64,000 nucleotides of DNA from Blautia schinkii. GTDB lineage: Bacteria; Bacillota; Clostridia; Lachnospirales; Lachnospiraceae. The notes below the pieces were generated by a model, which did no database searches, had not been told where the DNA came from, and was given only the letters and a program-made list of their open reading frames with translations. Location of the stretch: NCBI RefSeq assembly GCF_013304825.1, contig NZ_JAAWUO010000016.1:43925-107924 (forward strand), given 5' to 3'. Within the stretch, counting starts at the first letter, position 1; each line of letters begins with the position of its first letter. Below, in pieces: positions 45,387 through 54,274 of the stretch. The position numbers were made by a program, and so were the translations under genes.

Positions 45387-46565
45387 TTATTTTCCTCCTT
45401 TATCAGCCGGAAACCAGCCAAAATCATAACATCTTCCCAGATCCCAGCTGTCCCATCCGATCCAGCCGGGAGTATTTACCGTATCAGTCAGAAGCTTGTA
45501 GCTCCAGTAATAATAACCGCTGCCTTTCTCCCAGAGTTCCAGCTGTGCCTTTGCAAGGGCTTCATAGATTTCTTTTTTCTTCTCCGGTGAAAAGCTTTCC
45601 TGCCGGCTCCCTTCCACTCCGTTGAGCACGCTCTGGCCGCCTTTTGTGTCACAGCCGCAGGCAAGGGAATTGAACAGACACCACTCGCCGCAGATCACCG
45701 GGAAATATTTTTCCATCTCTGTGATCTGTGGTTCCAGTTCTTCTCTGATATATTTCAGATAGCCTTCAATAGTCTGGCTGCATCCTCTGGCCTCCGCAAC
45801 CATGAGATACTGATGGGTATCCAGGATCACATTGGAATATTTCTCTTCCTGCATGAAATCTTTCCATTCCATCAGTTCAAATCCATCGTGGATCACAACG
45901 TACTTATCTTTTGGCATATAGGCACTGATGCGGTCATAGGCATCCAGATAAAACTGTCGCAGGAATTTCATTGTGATCGGCGCGGAGCCTTTTGCCATCT
46001 CCGGGTCTGCCGGTGCGTAACGGTTCTGGATATCCATGGTCTCCCACATGTTTTCTGTGATGGGCTCATTTAAAGGCTGGATTCCAAACAGGCCTTTTCT
46101 GTTTCCATATCTCTTTGCAAGACGTTCCAGAACGCTTAATGCAAACTCTACTTCATCAGGATTCTGTGCCCATTTGCACACACCGCTGATGCCTCCGTTG
46201 TCAAAACCGTTCTGGCTTAAGGGTACTGTATGAAGATCAATGAGAATGGTAAGTCCGTATTTTTCCGCCCAGTTAAAGGCCTTATCCAGTTCTTCGATGC
46301 AGCCGATAAATGGTTTCCGGTCGCCGAAGATAAAGTATGGCACCGGAATCCGGACAGACTCCATTCCCATGCTTTTTATGGTTACAAAATCACGCTCTGT
46401 AATGTATTCTGAACGATGGATCTTTATTCTTGCCTCATATGCCTCCGGGGAAAGCTGTGTGGGAAGATAATATTCATCCTCTGCGGTGGTTCCCTCAAAT
46501 AATGCCGGACTCATCCATTTTTCCAGCACCAGCCAGTTTCCAAGATTAACGCCTTTGATGTTCAC
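45387..46565 (-). CDS. GH5-family glycosidase (exo-beta-glucanase-like), GTG start
   Basis: 392 residues beginning at a GTG codon with AAGGAGAT upstream. Core GH5 TIM-barrel motifs: GVNLGNWLVLEKWMSP (as in exo-1,3-beta-glucanases), acid/base E167 in GIQPLNEPITEN and nucleophile E294 in FPVICGEWCLFN. It most resembles the fungal-type exo-1,3-beta-glucanase branch (GH5_9) rather than endoglucanases. No secretion signal, so it acts on imported oligosaccharides. Second gene of the GPH-GH5-GH43 operon. Confidence 0.88.
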   Translation of the reverse strand: MNIKGVNLGNWLVLEKWMSPALFEGTTAEDEYYLPTQLSPEAYEARIKIHRSEYITERDFVTIKSMGMESVRIPVPYFIFGDRKPFIGCIEELDKAFNWAEKYGLTILIDLHTVPLSQNGFDNGGISGVCKWAQNPDEVEFALSVLERLAKRYGNRKGLFGIQPLNEPITENMWETMDIQNRYAPADPEMAKGSAPITMKFLRQFYLDAYDRISAYMPKDKYVVIHDGFELMEWKDFMQEEKYSNVILDTHQYLMVAEARGCSQTIEGYLKYIREELEPQITEMEKYFPVICGEWCLFNSLACGCDTKGGQSVLNGVEGSRQESFSPEKKKEIYEALAKAQLELWEKGSGYYYWSYKLLTDTVNTPGWIGWDSWDLGRCYDFGWFPADKGGK

Positions 46566-46583
46566 TCTCTCTGATCTCCTTTT

Positions 46584-47954
46584 CTATTTCTGTGCACGTG
46601 CCTTCAGATCTGCGATGATTCCATCGAATTCTTTATCCAGATGATAGAATTTCATGATCACAAGGCCGCAGGCATAAACAAGGATCGGAATCCATACGAA
46701 GCATACTTTGATGGACGTCAGTGCAGATTCTGTCTGTACTGCTGCTGTTCCAACATATCCGCCGATCTCAAGGATCAGACCAAGAAGTGCGGAACCGATT
46801 CCGTTACCGATCTTGTATCCGAAACTGCAGGCACTGTTTACAAGTCCCTCTGTACGACAGCCTGTTTTCCACTCACCATAATCAATGGTATCGGAAACCA
46901 TAGCCCACATGGTAGCACCGCCGCAGGCATTACCGATTCCACGGATCACACTGGAAACCACGATGATCGCCATGGAACCGCCGGAAAAATTCAGTACCAG
47001 CATTCCCACAATATCCAGAACAAGACCAAGTGCAAATACATTTCTTTTTCCGAATTTTTTTACCAGCATGGCAATGAAGAACATGCCGCAAATCTGTACG
47101 ATGTTAAAGATTCCGTTGATGGTACTTACCAGATTTTTATCGCCCAGAATATCTTTTGCATAGTATACCGTTGCTCCTCCGTTGACAGAATACATCAGGA
47201 AGAAAAGGGCAAGCATTCCTGTCATCATGATCCAGTATTTGTTCTTAAAAAGTGCTTTGATTCCTGTTACAAACGGTACATCTTCTGTCTGTACTTCACC
47301 TTCATTTTCTGCTGCCCGTACACGCTCTTTTGTTCCAAAGAAGGTACATAAAAATGCGGCGATCGCTACGAAACCGAATACTACGAATGTTTTTGTCCAT
47401 GCTGCTGCATTGTTTCCGAAATATTCTACAAGCGGAAGTGTGAAGGTATTGATGGTCAGTGTTCCGGCTGTTGCCAGAAGATTACGGAAAATACTTAAAA
47501 CAGATCTCTCATAGGGATCCTGTGTCATCAGCGCATTCAGTGCGGAATATGGCACGTTGATGGCTGTGTAGATCACTGTGGAAACAAGGTTGTATGTAAT
47601 GAATACATATACAAGTTTCGGCGTGGAAGCCCAGGATGCAGGAACAGAAAACAGAAGAATTCCAGACACTGCAAAGGGAATACACATACGTAAGATCCAA
47701 GGCCTTGCTTTACCATATTTTGATCTTGTTCTGTCTACGATCACACCCATGATGATATCACTGACACCGTCAAAGATTCTGGAGACCATCATAATGGTTC
47801 CAACTGCCATTGCGCTTACATTCGCATAGTCTGTGTAGTAAAACAGAAGGAATGCAGACATCGCCGTGTAGATGATGTTACAGCCAAAATCACCACATCC
47901 ATAAGAAAAACGCTCAAATATTTTTCCAAAGGTCAATTTACTCTTTTGATTCAT
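46584..47954 (-). CDS. GPH-family sugar:cation symporter (first sugar locus)
   Basis: 456 residues, 12 hydrophobic segments (MFS_2). The GPH signature after helix 2-3 is seen as VDRTRSKYGKARPWILR. N-terminus KLTFGKIFERFSYGCGDFGCNI is typical. It brings unphosphorylated glycosides into the cell with a cation. First gene of the operon that continues with GH5 and GH43, each within about 20 bases. An AraC regulator is divergent. GGGAGAGG precedes the ATG. Confidence 0.93.
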   Translation of the reverse strand: MNQKSKLTFGKIFERFSYGCGDFGCNIIYTAMSAFLLFYYTDYANVSAMAVGTIMMVSRIFDGVSDIIMGVIVDRTRSKYGKARPWILRMCIPFAVSGILLFSVPASWASTPKLVYVFITYNLVSTVIYTAINVPYSALNALMTQDPYERSVLSIFRNLLATAGTLTINTFTLPLVEYFGNNAAAWTKTFVVFGFVAIAAFLCTFFGTKERVRAAENEGEVQTEDVPFVTGIKALFKNKYWIMMTGMLALFFLMYSVNGGATVYYAKDILGDKNLVSTINGIFNIVQICGMFFIAMLVKKFGKRNVFALGLVLDIVGMLVLNFSGGSMAIIVVSSVIRGIGNACGGATMWAMVSDTIDYGEWKTGCRTEGLVNSACSFGYKIGNGIGSALLGLILEIGGYVGTAAVQTESALTSIKVCFVWIPILVYACGLVIMKFYHLDKEFDGIIADLKARAQK

Positions 47955-47990
47955 ATTTTTTTACCTCTCCCTGTTTTTTCTTTTGCTTTT

Positions 47991-48002
47991 CCATGGCCAT
48001 GG
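47991..48002. promoter_or_regulatory. 12-base perfect palindrome in the GPH leader
   Basis: CCATGGCCATGG, 37 bases before the GPH ATG and downstream of its -10. Possible operator or roadblock site, but palindromes of this composition can occur by chance. Confidence 0.35.
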
Positions 48003-48018
48003 AGCTTTGTTTTATGGT

Positions 48019-48077
48019 ATTATACTATCATAATGATTCTGCACAGATTAGGTCAGAAAAGCTCTAATATATAGGTC
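48019..48077 (-). promoter_or_regulatory. Putative AraC-activated promoter, first sugar locus
   Basis: Minus strand TATAAT (48019-48024) with no -35 match. TAGGTC occurs at 48049-48054 and 48072-48077, 23 bases apart, just upstream of the -35 position. This layout is what an AraC activator with direct-repeat half-sites would need, but the repeated core is only six bases. Confidence 0.4.
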
Positions 48078-48102
48078 GATATTCTCTTTTTAAGGAGGTT
48101 AT

Positions 48103-48951
48103 ATGGATAAAAACGGAATTTCCTATGAGATCATAGATTACTCAGGTATCACAAATGTCAAATTTTATACGTCCACAGATAATGGAAGCTACATTCCTTT
48201 CCACTGGCACCGGGCTGTTGAGATCATTTATATACAGGAGGGCGAACTGGATGTTATCGTGGAATCTTCCAGTCATACCCTCCACCCCGGAGATTGTATC
48301 CTGATCAATGCCAACATCATCCATTCCACAAAATGTACCGTTCCAAATAAAGCTATCGTTCTTCAGATTCCGCTGGATTTTATGGAAAAATATATTCCCA
48401 ATGTCCAGCAGCTGGTATTTTTCTGGGACTATCAGACCAAAGATCCTGTTAAAAAGACAAAGATTGAAATGCTGAAAACCTCCCTGGAACAACTGCAGAT
48501 CATTGATGATATCCGGCCGGATGGATTTATCCTGCGCTTTAACAGCCTGATCTTTGAACTTCTGTTCCAGCTGTACCACAATTTCCGTGTAAAAGTTTTT
48601 CAAAGTGATTTTAGCCAGCAGAAAAAAGATCTGGATCGGCTGAACCTTGTACTGAATTATATTTCTGAAAATTATAAGAGGCCCATTTCCCTGGATGAGA
48701 TCGCAGGTGTCGCTTATCTCCAGACCGGATATTTCTGTCGTTTTTTTAAGAAAAAGATGGGGGTTACGTTTCTGGAATATCAGAATGAATACAGACTTTC
48801 TTTCATTTACAAAGATCTGATCAACACAAAAGACCCCGTGCATGTGATCCTGGAACGCCACGGCTTCACCAATTATAAGCTGTTCCGCCGGATGTTCCAG
48901 GAACACTTCGGGTGCACACCTACGAAGGTACGGGAGAATATGAAGAAATAA
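48103..48951 (+). CDS. AraC-family regulator, first sugar locus
   Basis: 282 residues. N-terminal cupin (about 20-95: YIPFHWHRAVEIIYIQEGELDV and HPGDCILINANIIHS) for ligand binding and a C-terminal double helix-turn-helix (about 185-280: YKRPISLDEIAGVAYLQTGYFCRFFKKKMG and a second HTH ending HFGCTPTKVRENM). Divergent from the GPH-GH5-GH43 operon, so it probably activates it on sensing a sugar. AAGGAGG precedes the ATG. Confidence 0.94.
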   Translation: MDKNGISYEIIDYSGITNVKFYTSTDNGSYIPFHWHRAVEIIYIQEGELDVIVESSSHTLHPGDCILINANIIHSTKCTVPNKAIVLQIPLDFMEKYIPNVQQLVFFWDYQTKDPVKKTKIEMLKTSLEQLQIIDDIRPDGFILRFNSLIFELLFQLYHNFRVKVFQSDFSQQKKDLDRLNLVLNYISENYKRPISLDEIAGVAYLQTGYFCRFFKKKMGVTFLEYQNEYRLSFIYKDLINTKDPVHVILERHGFTNYKLFRRMFQEHFGCTPTKVRENMKK

Positions 48952-48966
48952 ATTTTCTTAAATATC

Positions 48967-49006
48967 AAAACTTCCGGGAGCTGGACAACATACTCCCGGA
49001 AGTTTT
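48967..49006. terminator. Bidirectional terminator between AraC and GH1 genes
   Basis: AAAACTTCCGGGAG pairs with CTCCCGGAAGTTTT: 14 perfect pairs with A and T runs on both sides, between convergent genes. Confidence 0.93.
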
Positions 49007-49011
49007 ATTAT

Positions 49012-50427
<1,416 letters not shown>

Positions 50428-50458
50428 TCATATAAATCGGATATCTCTCTGCCGGATA

Positions 50459-52405
50459 TCAGATATCCAGCGCTGCGTGATAGCCCCAGTATACTGCATT
50501 GGTGATGGTGGAAACTCTGCTTGCATCACCGATCACCGCCACATATGGCGCGCAGTCACGAAGCTCATCCACAATGTCGGTTCTGGATCTCTGGCCCAGG
50601 GCACAGATGATGGTGCTTCCGGGAACCAGAACCTTTTTGCCCTCTTTATCCTCACACCATACACCTTCTTCGGTTACCTCAAGGCCCTTGTATCCTGTGT
50701 AAACTTCCGCGTATTTGTCGATTTCTTTCAGAAGAAGTGGTCTGTGTCTTACATTGGCATCCGGTGCGAGAACATCTCTCATCTCCACAATGCGGACTTT
50801 CTTCCCTTCCATTCCAAGGTGGATGGCACACTCACATCCTGCAAGGCCGCCGCCAAAGACAACTACCTCATCTCCTACTTTTTCTTTCTCTTTATAGTAG
50901 TTATTTACGATCACCACATTGTCGCCGTTCAGTCCCGGGATCGGAGGTACCAGCGGTCTGGAACCAGCCGCGATGATCAGTGCATCTGCGTTTTCTTTTT
51001 CCGCATACTCTTTTGTCACCGGTGTGGATGTACGGATCTCCACGCCTGCTTTTCTTGCAAGAAGCTCGTAAGTTCCTGCAAGCTCGTACATCTCATGCTT
51101 AAATGGCAGGGCCTGCTCGCTTTTCAGGATTCCGCCCAGAGTATCCTCTTTTTCACAGAGAATGACCTGATGGCCTCTTCTTGCCGCTGTATAAGCTGCG
51201 TACAGACCTCCCGGGCCGCCGCCTGCTACCAGGACTTTTTTCTTAGCAGGTGCAGGCTGTACTTCATCCCCTTCCATCTCACGTCCGATCAGCGGATTGA
51301 CGGTACATCTTCTTGTGGAAGTTGCCGCTCTTTCTGCCATGCAGGTAAAACATCTTAAGCACTTAACGATCTCCTCGTCTCTGTTTTCCATGACTTTTCT
51401 TGGAAGGAAGGGATCTGCAAGAAGTGCTCTTGCCATGTAAACGATATCGGCTTTTCCCTCTGCAATGATCTGCTCCATCTGTGCAGGATCGTTCAGGCCA
51501 CCGATGGTTGCAACCGGAATGGCCACATGTTTCTTGATCTCAGCCGCAAGGTAAACATTGCAACCGTGGTCTTTAAACATGGACGGATGGGTGTCACCGA
51601 ACCCTCTCTGATAAGTTCCTGCGGAAACGTGAAGAAGATCAATATATGGCTCCAGAACTTTTGCAATCTCCACACCGTCTTCCAGTGTGTAGCCGCCTTC
51701 AAAAAGTTCAGAACCGCTCATACGGAACTCGATGGGGAATCCAGGTCCCACACCTTCACGCACTGCCTTCAGAACTTCTACTGCAAAACGGCAACGGTTT
51801 TCAGGGCTTCCGCCATACTCATCGGTACGTTTGTTAAAATACGGAGAAAGGAACTGGTTGATCAGCCAGCCATGTCCGCCGTGTACCATGATCATCTCAA
51901 AGCCTGCCCTTTTTGCCAGGGACGCGGTCTCTTTATAGGAAGCTACGATCTCGTCGATCAGCTCTTTTGTGAGGGCTTTTACCTCCACGCCATCTGGACG
52001 GACGGTATCAGACGGGCCCCACTGGTTCATGGATTTCTGTCTGGATTTATCTGTCATATAAGTTCCTGCATACATTCCGGAATGAGAAAGTTCAATACTC
52101 GGTATGGCTCCGTGACGACGGATGGCGTCTGCAGTATAAGTTGCGGATGCCAGGGAATTCAGGATGGATGTGTCCAGATGATAGGCATGGGAGCCATCGG
52201 TTTTCGGATGTACCATACACTCGCTGACTGTTACGGCACCTGCACCGCCTTTTCCTCTCAGTTCATAAAAAGCTGTAGATTTCGGGCCGATACATCCGTC
52301 GTTTGTAATATCTGTTCCGCCCATCGGAGCAGAAAACATACGGTTTCGAAATGTTACACGGCCAATCTGGATCGGTTTGCATAAGTTTGGATATTTTCGG
52401 ATCAT
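50459..52405 (-). CDS. FMN/FAD/[4Fe-4S] ene-reductase (2,4-dienoyl-CoA reductase / enoate reductase type)
   Basis: 648 residues. N-terminal OYE-like FMN barrel (1-345; IELSHSGMYAG, MIMVHGGHGWLINQFLSPYFNKRTDEYGG), Fe-S cysteines C349, C352, C355 and C367 (CLRCFTC then CTVNP), then FAD/NAD domains with VLVAGGGPGGLYAAYTAARR (near 391) and VVVFGGGLAGCECAIHLG (near 530). Same plan as DCR, BaiCD/BaiH, cinnamate reductase and daidzein reductase (about 640 residues). It reduces activated C=C bonds with NAD(P)H. The operon context with rhamnosidase and glucosidase suggests a plant phenolic aglycone as substrate, which is inference. Confidence 0.9.
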   Translation of the reverse strand: MIRKYPNLCKPIQIGRVTFRNRMFSAPMGGTDITNDGCIGPKSTAFYELRGKGGAGAVTVSECMVHPKTDGSHAYHLDTSILNSLASATYTADAIRRHGAIPSIELSHSGMYAGTYMTDKSRQKSMNQWGPSDTVRPDGVEVKALTKELIDEIVASYKETASLAKRAGFEMIMVHGGHGWLINQFLSPYFNKRTDEYGGSPENRCRFAVEVLKAVREGVGPGFPIEFRMSGSELFEGGYTLEDGVEIAKVLEPYIDLLHVSAGTYQRGFGDTHPSMFKDHGCNVYLAAEIKKHVAIPVATIGGLNDPAQMEQIIAEGKADIVYMARALLADPFLPRKVMENRDEEIVKCLRCFTCMAERAATSTRRCTVNPLIGREMEGDEVQPAPAKKKVLVAGGGPGGLYAAYTAARRGHQVILCEKEDTLGGILKSEQALPFKHEMYELAGTYELLARKAGVEIRTSTPVTKEYAEKENADALIIAAGSRPLVPPIPGLNGDNVVIVNNYYKEKEKVGDEVVVFGGGLAGCECAIHLGMEGKKVRIVEMRDVLAPDANVRHRPLLLKEIDKYAEVYTGYKGLEVTEEGVWCEDKEGKKVLVPGSTIICALGQRSRTDIVDELRDCAPYVAVIGDASRVSTITNAVYWGYHAALDI

Positions 52406-52417
52406 AATTACCTCCCG

Positions 52418-53407
52418 TTATTCTGTAAGGAGGGCTCTCAAATATTCGCCCTCTCTTCGGTTTTCAAGTAATTCCATGAGTTCATTTACTTTTTCAAGAC
52501 TGATCTTTTTCTCTCTTGCTTTCATGTGTACATAGACGGCACCGATCAGGTTTGCGTCATTGTAAAAACGGCAGCTTGTCACCTCCGGGACCGGAAGCGT
52601 CCAGGGATACATGCCGTTGATCTTTAAAAGCTCTTCACGGATCAGCTGGAGAAGCAAAGGCTGTTCACTGATCCCGCCGCCTACTGCGATCTTTTCCGGA
52701 TCAAACATGTACTGACAGTTGTGGATATGGATGGCCAGTTTTTTTGCATGATTCCGGATTCCTGCCAGAGCTTTTTCATTTCCCTGGTTCGCAAGGGAGA
52801 ACGCTTTTTCTCCGTTTAACTCTTCTACAGGAATGCCGGTTTCCTCTGATACGCTTTTAAGCAGTGCCTGGGCACCGGCTGTCTCTGCAAGGCTGTTAGA
52901 CATTTTGTAGTCATCCTTACTATCTGTGATCACATAGCTGAATTCCCCTGCCATGAAATTTTTTCCACTTACTACTTCGCGGTTAACGATCACAGCACCA
53001 CCTACTGCAGTTCCGCAGACAACAACGATGGCATTCTGGCAGTCCTTTAAAGAGCCCTGCCAGATCTCAGCCAGCGCTGCACATTTGGCATCGTTTTCTA
53101 CTGTCACCGGAATCCCTGTTTTTTTCTCCAGGATCTCCACGATATTTACATTGCTGATGCAGAAAAGGCTTCCACCAGTATACATAAAACCCCTTTTGGA
53201 ATCAATGATCCCCGGCATGCTTAAGGCAATTCCCTCGATCTCATACTGCCCTTTGATCCTGTCACAGATTTCTGTCAGAGACTGGATAAATATTTCCAGA
53301 GAATCCTGTTTTGTAGGGGTTTTGTCTTTTTCCAGGATGGAACAGTTTTCTGTGATCACTGCATATTTGATAAATGTTCCTCCTATATCGATCGCCAGAT
53401 AATTCAT
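52418..53407 (-). CDS. ROK-family kinase (possible beta-glucoside or sugar kinase)
   Basis: 329 residues, no N-terminal helix-turn-helix, so a kinase rather than a NagC-type repressor. ATP-binding LAIDIGGTFIKYAV at the start, catalytic D106 in VENDAKCAALAEIW, VVCGTAVGGAVIVN. It lacks the ROK zinc motif (CxCGxxGCxE): the region after GEFSYVITDSKDDYKMSNSL has no Cys cluster and the usual GEIGH histidine is missing. Its start overlaps the MBL stop as ATGA. ROK enzymes of this context include the BglK beta-glucoside kinases; here that would create substrate for the GH1 enzyme. A plain glucokinase is the alternative. Confidence 0.82.
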   Translation of the reverse strand: MNYLAIDIGGTFIKYAVITENCSILEKDKTPTKQDSLEIFIQSLTEICDRIKGQYEIEGIALSMPGIIDSKRGFMYTGGSLFCISNVNIVEILEKKTGIPVTVENDAKCAALAEIWQGSLKDCQNAIVVVCGTAVGGAVIVNREVVSGKNFMAGEFSYVITDSKDDYKMSNSLAETAGAQALLKSVSEETGIPVEELNGEKAFSLANQGNEKALAGIRNHAKKLAIHIHNCQYMFDPEKIAVGGGISEQPLLLQLIREELLKINGMYPWTLPVPEVTSCRFYNDANLIGAVYVHMKAREKKISLEKVNELMELLENRREGEYLRALLTE

Positions 53408-54273
53408 GGTGTCACCTCTTTTTTGCGGATTTTTTCTTTGCTGTAGATGATATTGCCTTCGCCGCCGTCCAGACGGTTGAAATATTCATTGGCCTTTTTT
53501 GCAACAAAGGCCTGCTGCCCCATAAAGTTAAATGGAACATCATCTGCCTGATCCTTCATGATCGTATCACAGACTTCGATCACACTGCGAATCATATCTT
53601 TGGAAGCCCAGATCACATGATGACAGAGACAGGTTGTGTCAAAACGTCCCTCCAGTCTGTTCTGGATCTGGATCAGATTTTCCCTGTACTCTTCCACAGT
53701 AAGGGAATTTTTATCAAAAAGGAAGGTAGCATTGTTGCAGGCATCTCCAAGGATCAGGATCTTTTCTTCCGGGATCAGCATGACCATGGTTCCCGGAGTG
53801 TGCCCCGGGAGGGCATAAGTTTCCACGGAAATCCCTCCCAGGTCAAATCTGTCACCATCTTTCAGATCTTTAAATGTCATCGGTGCAGGCGGCAGAAATG
53901 TCTCTTCCAGTCCTTCCGGCATCTGGCCGCCAAGTCCTGCCAGTACATATCCTTTTCTGTTTTCTATGGAATTCATTCCCAGATAAATTTCGGTATCCGC
54001 ATGGTTCATGTAGATCTCACATTCAGGCTTTCCATCATTCCCGGTGAATTCCGGTGCTCCCATTGCATGATCGATGTGGCCATGGGTAAGCAGCACTGTA
54101 AGTGGTTTTTCCGTAAGTCTTTCCACAAAATCCCGAAGGTTTCCTGCTCCCACACAGGTATCGATCAGCAGGGAGCGTTCCGATCCATTTACCAGATACA
54201 TGATCTCTCCTGTGAAGCTTATTATCGCTGTGATTCTGTCGTTTACTTTTTCTGCTCTGTAAAAATCCGCCAT
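53404..54273 (-). CDS. MBL-fold metallo-hydrolase
   Basis: 289 residues from the ATG at 54273, preceded by GGAGGAAGAA within the end of the GH78 gene; one base separates the GH78 stop from this ATG (TAAAATG). Metal motif H64-x-H66-x-D68-H69 in LLTHGHIDHAMGAPEF, then later histidines (ALPGHTPGTM; CHHVIWAS). Glyoxalase II / lactonase-like class; the exact substrate is unknown. It overlaps the ROK start by four bases (ATGA), so it is tightly coupled within the operon. A lactone or ester formed during aglycone processing is a possible substrate (inference). Confidence 0.85.
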   Translation of the reverse strand: MADFYRAEKVNDRITAIISFTGEIMYLVNGSERSLLIDTCVGAGNLRDFVERLTEKPLTVLLTHGHIDHAMGAPEFTGNDGKPECEIYMNHADTEIYLGMNSIENRKGYVLAGLGGQMPEGLEETFLPPAPMTFKDLKDGDRFDLGGISVETYALPGHTPGTMVMLIPEEKILILGDACNNATFLFDKNSLTVEEYRENLIQIQNRLEGRFDTTCLCHHVIWASKDMIRSVIEVCDTIMKDQADDVPFNFMGQQAFVAKKANEYFNRLDGGEGNIIYSKEKIRKKEVTP

Positions 54274-54274
54274 T

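Noticed and set aside
50459..52405. Assignment of the ene-reductase as a bile-acid-inducible (bai) enzyme
   Set aside because: No other bai genes are present; the neighbours are glycosidases, so a bile-acid role has no support here.
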